Part shown: positions 44,271 to 56,158 of the stretch, one piece after another
How positions within the stretch are numbered: the first letter of the stretch is position 1
How the letters are laid out: each line of letters starts with the position of its first letter
Source of the DNA: Acanthococcus lagerstroemiae
Lineage: Eukaryota > Arthropoda > Insecta > Hemiptera > Eriococcidae
Reading direction: 5' to 3'
DNA length: 64,000 nt
Assembly: GCA_031841125.1 (NCBI GenBank)
Contig: CM063111.1
Span: 56,357,535-56,421,534 of the forward strand
Program-made: the position numbers and the translations under genes
The notes under the pieces: model-generated
Told to the model about the DNA's origin: nothing
Databases searched by the model: none
What the model saw: only the letters and a program-made list of their open reading frames with translations

Positions 44271-46139
44271 AGTAATGGTCCTTCAGTGTTTCAGTCAGGT
44301 TTCCGCGAGTCCTAATACGACTTGGAAGAAACGCTTGAAAAATTTCTGGAGAATCTTAAAATAGCTAAGCAATCTTAATTAGTCTCACAAGGTCGAGACG
44401 AGTCTTGAAAAATCTCAATAGAAGTGCTTTTAGGCAACCCATCACTCAAACTGAGAACAACTCGACTGAGCTTAATCAACGTTTGGAACTGACCACGGAG
44501 TCTTCAGGTTGATGTGACGTGCTAGAGGTTCGCCCAATAAAGACCCGAAATGGCATATAAATGAAGAAAAAGAAAACTGGCAACCTAAAAGTGAGGAAAC
44601 ATCATCCACCCACCATCACACTGCTATCTGACAACCATTATGAATCTCGCTATAGCTTCACCCACAACTATAGTTCCTCCATAGGTGTTGAGAATCAGGG
44701 TTCAGCTAAACTCTCTCCCAAAACTGCAACAACTTGTCACATGAAGTTTGACTGATCAATTTTTACTCTCAAAATGTTCGCTCAAAACATTAAAATGAGG
44801 GGAAGAGTGCGAAACAATACCTCAGTGATCAAATTCGGAAGTGACTCAACTGCCTCAAGGGAAGAGAATACACTTCCCCGACCTGCTCCCAACTACACGT
44901 AGTCCTAAAAACAAGAAAATATCCATCTGCCTTCCACTGAAGCCTCATCAACTTAAGAATGTTTATCTTACCCCTGACACTTCCCATGGCATATACTATG
45001 ATTACTGCCCTTCATCACCATTCTCCTAAGGAGGACTTTCATACAGAGACAGGGTATGGAGATTCACGGCTCAGGAGTGACGAGCAAATGTTCAGGAGTA
45101 CCAAGGTCAGCTATTTCCTGGACAATAAATTCAACTCTGGTAAGAAATTCATGATTCAAATATTCACTGCCTGGCCCCTATTATTATAAATAAATTTCAA
45201 TCAAATAAATTTATTCCTTTAATAAAAATTATTTTATGAATTTTTTTTAATATTGTTATTTCTATTAGATATTTAGGAACAAAAATTATAGCATTTCCTT
45301 TTATTTTAATTAATTTAATTTTAACTATTACCACCAACTTCTCTGACTCGCTAGTCTGTACCCGTTGAAATCTTTCTTCTATCTGTGTACACAGTCTCGA
45401 ATAAAGAAAATACGAAAAAATACGCAGGAAACCGAAAAACGAAAATGTCCCAAAATAATTGACCGTTAAAGGGTATCAAATTCGAATGTTACGTGCTCGC
45501 AGGACCGATAAAAGCTCACAGCTGTAACCATTACCGCAAGGCTCAGCAGGTCTCTGTGTCATTATTATTACGATTATTATTATTATTGTTCTTTCTCTCT
45601 TGTTCTCCTCCCCCCCTTCCAGAACGCTCTTTCATTTTTTTCTCTCATTCCACGTGAGTCGACTTTCTCTAGTGTTCCTCGAGTATAATCGGCCGCTGTT
45701 TGTCGTCGAGTATACGTATCATGTGTTCCATGCCTGGCACATACACTCGATCTCACTTAATTCGGAAACGATTTCAGCTCGTGTCGACCGGCGGTTTTTC
45801 AACCTCATTAAGGTTTTCAAAATGAGGAACCTGGCACGTCGTATATAGATATGGAACGCGCGCCGACTTGCGTTACTATGATTGTCGCCATCGCCACCGT
45901 TATAATGTTTTTGCGAGGAAACACGGCGGTTACACGTACACATCGTTTTCTAAAAACGAACGGCGACATGTAGACAGGCCGACCAAAAAATATCCTCATT
46001 ACAGCGCAAAATAGCGGTAGAAGGGTTAGAACATGGCCCCGTACGGATTATGCTACGAGTATGGCATTGCAACCCCGTTTAGAGTCGTATTAGGACTCCA
46101 GAAAAAACGGCGTACACGAATCTACTAGAGGAGCAGAAT
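44271..46139. other. No gene recognised
   Basis: GACTC-type words at 44320-44480. 45185-45335 is extremely AT-rich. A short ATT microsatellite lies at 45560-45587. Open frames at 44561-45189 and 45600-45943 show no domain. Confidence 0.4.
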
Positions 46140-46165
46140 GCATTCTCGGAGTAGTTCCACTCCTT

Positions 46166-46660
46166 TAGTTAAAGAGTTTGATTATAAAAAGTACTCGGTT
46201 CAAAACGGTTATCTCCCGAACATGAAACCAAACGAGGACTCGGCACTTCTTGGAAATGGGTCCCGAACACGCGAGATCTTTGAACACAAAACAGTCATAG
46301 ATTAGGTACTTTCACCATTCTGATATTGTCACATTTCCACTTTTGATCAACAGATGTTGCTAAAATCGCATTTTCGATTAAATGGACTAAGCCCTCTTCG
46401 GAATCGAGCTCCGCATGAAGAGTTCGATTCCATAAAGTGCGTAGTTCAAAACGGTTGTTTCCCAAACATGAAACCAACCGGGGACTAAGCACTTCTTGGA
46501 CACGGGTCCCGAACAAACGAGATCTTTGAACACATACACAGCGATAGATTAGGTACGTTCACGATACTGATCACATTTCCACATTTGACCAACAGATATC
46601 GCTGAAATCGCAATTTCGATTAAATGGACTAAGCATTTTTTGGAATCGAGCTCTACAATT
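46166..46660. repeat. Tandem duplication, two units of about 250 bases
   Basis: GTTCAAAACGGTTATCTCCC / GTTCAAAACGGTTGTTTCCC, GGGTCCCGAACACGCGAGAT / GGGTCCCGAACAAACGAGAT, and TTTCGATTAAATGGACTAAG (twice) recur in order about 250 bases apart. The match is about 85 percent by eye. The short minus-strand frame 46295-46516 follows one unit and is not considered a gene. Confidence 0.85.
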
Positions 46661-46986
46661 CCTCGACTATGCAAATACATATACCGACGTAACGAAACCA
46701 TACAACTGAAAGTCATTCTTCGAAATCAAGAGTAGCACCGAAGTGAATTCGGGTTAAAGCTATCTCACTTTTTACAATATGGTATTCGATTCGGGTGTTT
46801 CGCACCACCAACTAGATCCAATTTTGGGAGTAATTTCATCGATTGACAAACTGCAGGTGACCACTCAAAATTTTAGAATGACCTTATTAAATCTGAAAAA
46901 TTACTAAAAAATGACCAGAATTGATGATAATTTGCAATTTTTTCCTTCTTTTCTGCGCTTTTCTCTTTACAACACACTATTCGTCA

Positions 46987-47343
46987 TAAGTAACCTGGAA
47001 TCATGAAATGTGCCTCTGGTGCGAAAACAGGTTTTTGGAGATAAACGAGTGTGAAGATGGGATAGTGGTCGTGGTGCGCACAGTGGTGCATTTACGCGTT
47101 GCTATGACAACCGCGTTTCGAATTCTTGTGCTCCGTCATTCCCGTAGGCCCATTTCACACGACGCCATGTAAACGGGTGTTTTCAAACTTTTGACGTAAT
47201 GTAATTTGTAGAGAAACTAATGAAGATAGGAAGCTGCGATTTGTTTCATTTGAAAGATCGTGATTCTTTCTATAAGAATTGTCAAGAAAGTGAAAAATGA
47301 TTTTTTGACACCAGAGGCACATTTCATGATTCCAGGTCACATA
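46987..47343. mobile_element. 357-bp TA-type MITE, copy B
   Basis: Ends TAAGTAACCTGGAATCATGA and TATGTGACCTGGAATCATGA (inverted). Interior matches copy A (16120-16550) in opposite orientation, for example GTTGCTATGACAACCGCGTT and ACGCCATGTAAACGGGTGTT. Shorter than copy A because it lacks the second TGTGTGAAACGGGCC segment. Confidence 0.8.
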
Positions 47344-48079
47344 TATTTTCAATCCCTTCACTACAGAAAAAAATTTTTCTTAATAAATGGAGATAAATAA
47401 GAAGTAACATAATATTCGATTTTCTTCTCGGCTTTAGTTATATCCGCACAGACACAACTGACAAGCTAGAGTTGTGTTTGAAGTTTTTGCTGCAATCTGC
47501 CGTAAAATTGGATTCCAATATTATTTACACTACACAGCGAAAGCACAAAATAAAGGAAAAAGTAATAAATTTTCTTTGTAATCTGCAGAATTTTCAGAAT
47601 TTTAAGAAGCAACTTCTTAAAAAATGACTTTAAAGGACCATTTTAGGAGAGAAATTACCAAAAATGACCTCAGATAACTTAGAATGAGAAAGATCACTAA
47701 TTGGTTACACTGAAATTGCGCTAAAAATTCGAGTGAATGTTCTCCGATATGACATTCCAAAAGATCAGGCCAACCCTCTATAGTCAGAATCTTGACTGAG
47801 GTCGAAAACTACAAATGGAGAACTTGGGCGACACATTTTCGGATTCTGACGAATTTCCTTCAGTTTCGCATTGTCGACTTCTTCATTACTTTTGGGGAAA
47901 CTTTAACTGCACGTTGATATATGGTGATTAAACAATAGGAGGGTAACTAGAAAATCGAGTGTATGAACAATAGGAAACGTGCTAACAACGTTACACATTG
48001 CACGCTTTCCCACAATGAAATAACATCAACTTGAAATGAGTTCAACAATTGAAAATTATAATACACTTATTTTCTTTTT

Positions 48080-48500
48080 TACAGGTGCCTTCTGTCCTTT
48101 TCAAGTCTCCCTCAACATTTTTTCAGGCTGAAGTTTGTACCTTTCTGCAACCGGTGTAGGATAAGGAAGAATTTATCACCATCAAAGGGCACCTATCCCT
48201 TTCTACTTTTCCCCAGACAATTAAATTTTTCTCGTTGGTATCCTCATACAAGTATAACCCGAACTCCAGTCATCAGTTTTACCGTTTTGGATTTTTCTTG
48301 GCCCTTAAGATCCCTCACCAATTCGTAGGTTTGCTATTCATTTTCCAACTGTACCCAAAACGTCTCTTTCTGTCAGCTCTCTTCAAGTCTCACTCAAGTG
48401 TTTTCCAGACACGAGTCAATTACACTTTCTACAGAATAAGGAAAAATTTGGCTTCATCGACACGCCCTCCAACTCTTTCAGCTCTTCTCCAGAATGATAA
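48080..48500. repeat. Diverged duplication, offset about 290 bases
   Basis: CTTTTCAAGTCTCCCTCAAC...AGGATAAGGAAGAATTT and CTCTTCAAGTCTCACTCAAG...AGAATAAGGAAAAATTT occur in the same order. Low identity; supported by the order of shared words only. Confidence 0.4.
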
Positions 48501-49010
48501 CTTTCAATTACGTCAACGTGCAATGTATATATATATCGCTACTTATTATTTTTCATTATTCGACTTAATTTGTAATTGGGCTAACATCTTTTCCTACTCA
48601 AATAGAAATATTTTATCGTGCATCCATTTTTTCTATGGTTCATTACTTCTTCTTTCGGAGAACTCATTTTTCCATCTTTACATATTTTTTCCCCTCATCA
48701 TTCGTACACTCTATTTCATCGGGCAATTAAATGACACCCATTACTTGTTATTCAGGAAAAATGCTTACAGTGGGTACTTTCTGCAATTCATCAAATATGC
48801 AACCGCATGTACATTAATGTCAAGCAAATTGCATACTCCAAGAACCAAAGGTAGCCTGCGAATCAAAGCAATTTTTTGTAACTTTTTGCACTCACTGAAT
48901 CGAATTTTAGGATAAATTAGCGACCTCCACTCTTCTAAGAGTGACTTCTTCACCCAATAGTGGACTTTTTCAACAAGGTATTCGATTTGTAGACGTTTAC
49001 ACACTCACTG

Positions 49011-49111
49011 GATTCGATTTTGGGGGTAATTTCTGAATCCGATCCTATCTAAAGCCAGGTTGAAAGGTCGGATCCATAAATTACTTCCAAAATCGGATTC
49101 AATAAGTATGA
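49011..49111. repeat. Hairpin with about 33-base stems
   Basis: GGATTCGATTTTGGGGGTAA then TTTCTGAATCCGA is inverted as TCGGATCCATAAATTACTTC then CAAAATCGGATTC, with a loop of about 25 bases. The words CACTCACTGAATCGAATTTT (48888) and ATCCAATTTTGGGAGTAATT (46818) are related, so it may be a dispersed short element. Confidence 0.55.
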
Positions 49112-51119
49112 AATCCTATCAATCAACCACCATTACATCATATAGAAAAAGAACCTAAAGTTGTTCAGTCATTCTTTGAGAGCCACTCAGCGGGCAAGAG
49201 AAAAGTATGTTGTTGAAGATTACAAAATTCGGTGCACTGGACCTCTCTCATTCGCCACTCGATACGGCCTCACGCCGAACACTTGACCAACCGACAGTTC
49301 GAGATTTTCGTTTTATTAATCTTCGAAACTAATACGTAGCCATCGCTTAAATTTTCAGAAAACTACCGAGACAGTCATGTTTTTCCCCCTTATGACAGGG
49401 TTTCACTCCCTCTCCCCTCTAAGGTCACAATCTGGAAACTCAAGTGCAAATAATGCAGGTAAATATAAGTATCCGCCAGGGGACAAGAAAGCATTTAAAG
49501 ATGAAATTTGATACAGTTGTTGAGCTAGTAAACAGACTCTTAGTGTCTTAGTCCGCATGCCTACGACGCTTGCTTCTGATGTCATCTAAGAAAAATGGCG
49601 CTCAATTTCTGTATTTCACTTATAACTTTGTCTATATCAATACTATAGAACATCTTCAATAGAGCAAGTTTAAACAGCGTACAGTATCAGATAAAAACAC
49701 TCTATTATTTTCTTTAAACTGTCTTCAGAACAACATAAATACGTAGAGGTCCAATAAAGCTCTTCTCACTACTACTCAATACAGTCCTCACGAACAGAAA
49801 CTTCCAAATTTTCGACATTCTCATTATGTCCAGGGATTCAGCGACCACTTCCCAGTTTCACATCGCTTACTCTTAGTAGCAGAAGGGTGGGGTGGATAAG
49901 AATGAGAAGGGTTAACACGTGTATAAAAGAAAGTATAGGATATCATTTTTCGTTCCTGATATTAATACACATCGAATCGGCCGGAGATGATATAGTACTC
50001 GACGAGCGGAACAAAAAACGTTACACACTGAAGACTAAAGGGACTACAAATTTTCAAAATTAAAAAAAAATTTCAATTCATAATCGTGCTTCGAAGATAA
50101 TCAATACGGACAACGTCGAAAGGGTAACAAAAATTCACCGACCCGAATTACCCACCTTTGACTGGACAAGGCTACACCAGTTTTGGAATTCTAATCGCAG
50201 AAATTTGAATAAAATTTTCGAAGTGCACAACTTCCAATTTTAATAACGCCTTCGATTTCCGAGCCAGGCAATAAGCGATGGTAATGAATCGTTTCTCCGA
50301 CGAAACAGCGGCCGGAGGGGAGAAGGGGACGGAAACGAAAATACAAATTGAAATCCACTCGACAAATGGCCGAACATTCTTCAAAACTATTAATTAACGG
50401 TACGGTTGTTGAACTCCTACAGAATGAATCCAATTCGAAAAGAAAATAAGCTGAGCAGCACGCTACACGGTAACAGCAGTCACGAAAATACTGCAAAATG
50501 AAGTCGTCGTTCTTGTCGACCGCCATCATCGTCAGTAGACAGTCATAAGGTTCGCTTTTCTTTTCGACTCTCGAAAATCAAGGTATACGTGGGAGAGAGA
50601 CTAGCACGACCAAGTCTGTCAAAACTTTAATACTGACGAATTAAAACCGCTTAAAAATTAATCGAGATTCATACTTCAGCAATCAGTTTTCAATCCGAGG
50701 AAAGAAAGAGAGACAGGCAGGAGGGCGGGGAGAAAATAAAAAACAGCCAAGACGGACGGCACAACACAAAAGGGGAAAACGCGAGTGCTAACTAAGACAG
50801 CTGTATGTATACTTTGAAGTAAATACGAGCTCTGATGAATGAGTTATAATGATTGCGCAAAGTTTCAAATATAAAATACGAATAATTAAAATAATAGGGA
50901 ATATTTTATGAGCGTAATGGAAGGGAAGAGGGAGGCGGATAAAATTTTGCAACTCTTCAGAATGTCGCAGTCGCCACGCCGAGTGACTCGTATACACTTT
51001 TATATCAAAGAGAAACCGTACCCAGGCTGTACTTTAGTGAAAAAGTCGAAAGTAGTAAACGAAATTTGAATAAACTCATTACACTCGCGGAAGAAGCGAA
51101 TTATCTTTAAATGTCGAAA

Positions 51120-51514
51120 TCCTGTTGTACCGAGCCATCTGGTGAAGGTTCGGGTAAACAAACCCAGCGCGAAGTCAGATCGGCCAACCGGAGTGTGTAC
51201 GTGGGTCTAGCCCAGGCAAGCATTCGACACAGTTAGAGCAAGGCCTGCTAGACCGAATAGGGACAGAAGTAGGCCACCTATCCAAGGAAGAGTAGCGGAA
51301 GACACGGGCAGCGTATGTACAGTAGCATCCCAAGCCCTAGTTAGATGGGCTACTACCCTCGAAGAAAGCAGCAAGAAAGAATTTCGAGGCATATATAGTC
51401 CATCATGGTGGCTTCTGATCCTGATACATGTTCCGGAGGTCTAAATAGCTCCACAATCGGATCTCCGAGGCAGCATTCCTGATTGGAAATGCTGATACAA
51501 AGAAGATAACCAGG
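51120..51514 (+). other. LINE-associated sequence, possibly an ORF1 or 5' UTR piece
   Basis: A readable plus-strand stretch includes ALVRWATTLEESSKKEFRGI (about 51330-51400). It is immediately upstream of the endonuclease fragment and has similar base composition. No domain could be named. Confidence 0.3.
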
Positions 51515-52060
51515 ACTCACCGTTTTGCCACATGGAACGTCCGTGGACTGATTACGGTCGAAACGCTACAAATTATCGAGAAAGAAAACTGTTACAAACC
51601 TGCGGTACTTGGACCCGCTGAAACCCATTGGAAAAGACGCGAACTTTTCACAACAACAACAACCGGAGATACTGTCAATGCTTTCTGCAATAACGAGAAA
51701 TGGCGGGGCCATGCTAATCTCCAATGAGTGCAATAAGCCAGTAACTGGATATAAGACCATAAATAACCGGCTAGTCTTGATTCAGTTTAACACATAGCCA
51801 AGTAAGCTAGTTGTGCTGCCAAGTATAAGCTCCAACTTTACCTGCAGACGAGGAAGACAGGGAACAGCAGAAAGACTGTCCAGTCAAAGTGAGCGGTAAC
51901 CAAAGGAAAAAAATCACAGCAGTCATAGGCAACTTCGACGCTGAAGTCGAGAAGGGGACGATACCCAATGAACTATTGGATTCCCACGGTATCCGCTAAC
52001 GTAACGAAAGTGGCGACAGCATTATCGACTTTTGCTAGCTTGTGAATTCGACATGATCGA
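51515..52060 (+). pseudogene. RTE-like LINE endonuclease fragment
   Basis: Reads in shifting frames: HRFATWNVRGLITVETLQII, LGPAETHWKRR (catalytic Glu position of the endonuclease), GDTVNAFCNNEKWRG, then NGGAMLISN, YKTINNRLVLIQFNT and AVIGNFDAEVEKG (normally GDFNAKVG). This is the order of an apurinic-like endonuclease of RTE-type elements. It is broken by several stops and lacks RT. It ends shortly before another LINE begins at about 52300, so two LINEs lie head to tail. Confidence 0.75.
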
Positions 52061-52304
52061 CCACCAGGCGTCAGCCATAACGAACGGAGCGATAATGATG
52101 ATGAAATGTCGAAACGAAACAAAGTCTCTGATTTCCTAATTTCGGTGACGCAAAATTTCGGTCACTTCAGCGGGTTCAATATCAGTCCTACGAGTAGCAG
52201 GGCGGCTGACATCTACGGGTGGATCGGGTGAAGCAGGGACACAAGTGGGTGGACCAGAGAACCAGGGCTCCGTCTTAGGATAATAGAGAAAAGCTATACA
52301 CGGA

Positions 52305-52990
52305 ATGATAAGGGTATTGCAAATTAATCTGCACCAATGCAAAGCCGCTTGTTACCTACTGAGCAGGAGGCTGCAAAAGGGGGAAACAAATATATGCCTG
52401 TTACAGGAACCATGGTATCATCGGGAACAAGTGAGAGGCATACAGATGGCACAGGGGCACCTCATTTATGCAAAAACTGTAGGAAGACCACGTACAGCGA
52501 TATTTACGTATAAAGTGAGCTGCACAGCAATACCAGGACTTACCCTACGGGATCCTGTGGCGGCTATCTTGGAATATGAGGAGGGAGAGAACAAGAAGAT
52601 GATAGTGATATGCTCAGCATATTTCCCATCCGACTCTCGAGACTCTCCCCCAACTGATGAACTCAGGGAACTGATAGAATACTGTGTGAGGGAAAAGCTG
52701 GACCTTCTTGTCGGATACGATGCCAACTCGCACCATACTATTTGGGGGAGTACAGGCACAAATCCGAGAGGGAAAGGGCTAGTAGACTACCTTGCGACAC
52801 AGGATCTGGTGGTACTGAATGAGGGAGGCAAACCAACGTTTGTCACAAAAGTAAGGCAAGAAGTTATAGACATAACGCTATGTAATTCCAAACTTTGGGA
52901 CCGAGTCCAGGGATGAAGTGTTCGACGAACCGTCTTTATCGGATCACCGATACATCCAACACCAGATTCGGACACCTAAGGAGGAACAAA
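52305..52990 (+). pseudogene. LINE endonuclease domain
   Basis: Starts MIRVLQINLHQCKAACYLL with the conserved Asn (QIN), followed by the catalytic Glu in LLQEPW, ICSAYFPS, the Asp-x-Asn pair in GYDANSHHTIWGS, and, after a frameshift near 52916, SLSDHRYI (the S-D-H motif). All catalytic positions of the endonuclease/exonuclease/phosphatase fold are still present. In life this domain nicks the target DNA to prime reverse transcription. The frameshift between 52916 and 52918 separates the last motif. Confidence 0.9.
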
Positions 52991-53332
52991 GAGCTATTAG
53001 GAACCCTAGAAAAACAAACTGGGAAGGTTTCCAAAATGATTTAGAAAGACTGACGAGGTACAACTGGCAACGGATTCAGAACGTAGACGACCTGGAAGCA
53101 CAAGCCAGCATACTGGATAGTGCACTCAGGGACGCCTACGAGAAGAACTGCGAGCCTAAGATAATAAAATCACGCAAAACCATCTGGTGGACAGCAGAGT
53201 AGGGGACACGTAGGAAAGACACTCGAAGAAGGCTGAAGGCTGCATTGAAAAATAATAAACCGGCTCACTGGGGAATTATATCATGAGGCTCAAAAAGCAT
53301 ATAAAAAGGCGGTAAAGCAAACCAAAACAGAG

Positions 53333-54876
53333 GTGTGGAAATGTTTCTGCGAATCTATAGAAAAGATACCGGAGACGGCACGCCTGCAAAAACTTCTCAG
53401 TAAGGAAAGGAGGGTGAAAGAGGGACCGCTCGAACTCCCGACAGGTGGTTTTTCCACCACCCCGAAAGAGGCAATAGAGCACCTCATTGACACGCACTTT
53501 CCGGAAGCACAAATAATGGAAAACACACAGCCGCAGCCAGGAGCTGACTGTGTGCAAAGCGGAACGGATTGGGAAACGGCGAAAGAGGTGGTTACATCAG
53601 ACAGGGTAAATTGGGCGGTAAACACATTCTCGCCGTACAAAGCACCGGGCCCAGATGGAATCTATCCAGTCTGCCTACAGACAGGACTAGAGACCATAAT
53701 GAGACCGTTCATTAGGGTCCTCAGAGCATCATTAGGCCTGGGGCACATTCCAAAATCGTGGAGGGGTGTGAGAGTAGTGTTTTTGCCTAAACCAGACAGA
53801 GACCACTGTAAGGCCAAATCCTACAGGCCGATAAGTCTCTCATCATTCATGCTAAGAACCTTGGAAAGGCTGATAGACAGGCACCTAAGAGAGGTTACCC
53901 TGAAAAGGTTCCCACTACATGAGAACCAGCACGCATATAGGGCAGGCGAATCAGTAGAGTCATCAAAGCACTCGCTTGTTACTGCAATTGAGAGAGGGAT
54001 GACTGGCGGTGATTATGTCCTGGCAACATTCATGGATATACAGGCAGCGTTTGATGCGACATCTCATGAATCAATAGAAACAGCCTTGAGAGAAAGGGAA
54101 GTGAAGGAAAGCTTAATAAACTGGATTGTATCCACGCTAATAAAAGCAGGGAGATCTGGATAACATACCAACAAGAACGGATCCATGCAACGACCATCAG
54201 GGGCTGCCCACAAGGGGAGTACTCTCTCCCCTACTGTGGAGCCTCGTGGTGGACAGTTTTATGGAGGAGTTAAATGGTCAAAAAATATAAACACAGGGAG
54301 GGCTACGCTGATGATTTGGCTATGGTGGTAACCGGCAAACTTCCGGGAACCATCGCAGAGTTAACGCAGTGGGGACTCCGATGTGTGGAAAATGGTGTGT
54401 GAAAAGGGGGTTATCGATAGACCCGGACAAAACCGAGATCACTCTTTTCACCCGTAAAAGGAAAGGCAAGGAGTTGATTAAGGTGCAATACAAAGGAAGA
54501 CCGTTAGCCCTCACAGGAAAGGTGAAGTACTTAGGAGTATATCTTAATGAAAAACTTTCCTGGAGGGATCACGTTTCAGATAAAATAAGAAAAGGGATTG
54601 AGGCTCTTTGGGCTTGCCGCACCTATGTCGGTAGGACCTGGGGACTCTCTCCCAAAATGATGCACTGGATATATACCGGTGTAATACGCCCCAGAATTAC
54701 ATATGCGGCCATTGTGTGGTGGGGCCGGGCCCACCTGGCCAAAGTCAGAGAGGAACTAGACCACCTGCAAAGGTTCGCGTGCGTGATGACAACAAGGGCA
54801 ATGACTACGGTGCCGACGAAGGCACTATTATTCTTTAGTATTCTGACTGTACAAAATTGGGCAATAGGCCATTATA
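53333..54876 (+). pseudogene. LINE reverse transcriptase domain
   Basis: Motifs in order: APGPDGIYPVCLQ, PKSWRGVRVVFLPKPDR, SYRPISLSSFMLRTLERLI, motif A TFMDIQAAFDATSH, then after a frameshift near 54163 GVLSPLLWSLVVD and the catalytic YADD (54304-54315), then after another shift GLSIDPDKTEITLFTRKRK, VKYLGVYLNEKLSWRDHV and the thumb/connection region to GHYTG, where the foldback element starts. An additional upstream connector (52990-53330) has one stop near 53202. Polymerase residues are intact but the frame is not. Confidence 0.9.
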
Positions 54877-56156
54877 CAGGGTGTCCGAGTTTCGGTTGCT
54901 AAGCGGGGAGGAATGAATTGCACTTGAGTAGACAAAGCAAAAGTGTTATTATCACCTTTTGCCTAATCACAAAATTGAGGGCGCCGCCGCATCTTTGTAA
55001 AAATCGAAAAATTCGCCAATTTTGACCCATTATAAAAATCACGAGTAATGATGTTGCCCAGTCTACAATGATGCCATGTTACAGCACTCACTTAGAGTAA
55101 CAAAACAAGTTATTACGATATCCGGCCTGCTCTGAAAATTTAAGCAGGTAAATGGCATCCAAAATCCAGAAATCTCAATTTTTTACAAAATTGTGCAAAA
55201 AGCCTACTTTTACTGAATCCCAACATGAATAACCAAAGGCCGGCGTACAGTTCTCATTATCAAAACTGGTAGCCCTGATTCAGATGAACAAAAAATCATA
55301 CCACTATCTCCTTCCAGTTTTTAGAATTTAAAAAGATATGTCGCGTTGAAGTTCATGAAGCTTCTGAAATGATCGAAAAATGAACCTTACGATCAAAGAA
55401 GAAAAAATAAATAAAAAAAATAAAATAACAAACGCTTCTAATTTATTGTAACTTTCAATAGTCGTTATGCCTGAATGAATGACTGGCGTTACATGAAGAC
55501 TCCATCTGTTAAACTAGTTGTCTAACCACCATAAAATAGGCACTGGAATACAAATTTTTGTTTCTGCCTACGAATTTAGGGAAACTTACTTTTGAGCGGA
55601 GCCTAGAAACCAAATAGCCTTCCCCCTAACAGTTTAATTTTTAGGGCGAGTTAAATTTTCTGTTTTTTTGAAATTTGAAAGTACTTCAACGCGTCTTAAC
55701 TTTTTAAATTCTGAAAACTGGAAGGAGATAGTGGTATGATTTTTTGTTCATCTGAATCAGGGCTACCAGTTTTGATAATGAGAAACTATACGCATGCCTT
55801 TGATTATTCATGTTGGGATTCAGTAAAAGTAGGCTTTTTGCACAATTTTGTAAAAAATAGAAATTTCTAAATTTTGGATGCCATTTACCTGCTTAAATTT
55901 TCAGAGCAGGCCGGATATCGTAATAACTTGTTTTGTTACTCTAAGTGAGTGCTGTACCATGGCATCATTGTAGACTGGGCAACATCATTACTCGTGATTT
56001 TTGTAATAGGTCAAAATTAGTGAATTTTTCGATTTTTACGAAGATGCGGCGCCTTCAATTTTGTGATTAGGCAAAAGGTGATAATAACACTTTTGCTTTG
56101 TCTATTCAAGTACTATTCATTCCTCCCCGCTTAGCAACCGAAACTCAGACACCCTG
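54877..56156. mobile_element. 1.28-kb foldback mariner-type element, copy 2
   Basis: Starts CAGGGTGTCCGAGTTTCGGT and ends with the inverse, flanked by TA (54875-54876 and 56157-56158). The arms are nearly identical to those of copy 1 (28976-30245), but the spacer runs in the opposite direction. It interrupts the LINE between RT and RNase H and so is younger than that LINE. Confidence 0.92.
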
Positions 56157-56158
56157 TA

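Larger units (their letters stand above)
47344..51119. other. No gene; diverged repeats
   Basis: The longest plus-strand frame, 48235-48915 (226 codons), is Phe/Tyr/Leu/Ser-rich, has no domain, and overlaps a diverged tandem repeat (48080-48220 against 48365-48500), so I treat it as chance. 47620-47690 has AAAATGAC words typical of an old transposon end. 50600-51100 is unremarkable. Confidence 0.4.

Noticed and set aside
48235..48915. 226-codon open frame, the longest unassigned plus-strand frame
   Set aside because: Rich in Phe, Tyr, Leu and Ser as expected for AT-rich pyrimidine DNA, no domain, and it overlaps a diverged duplication.
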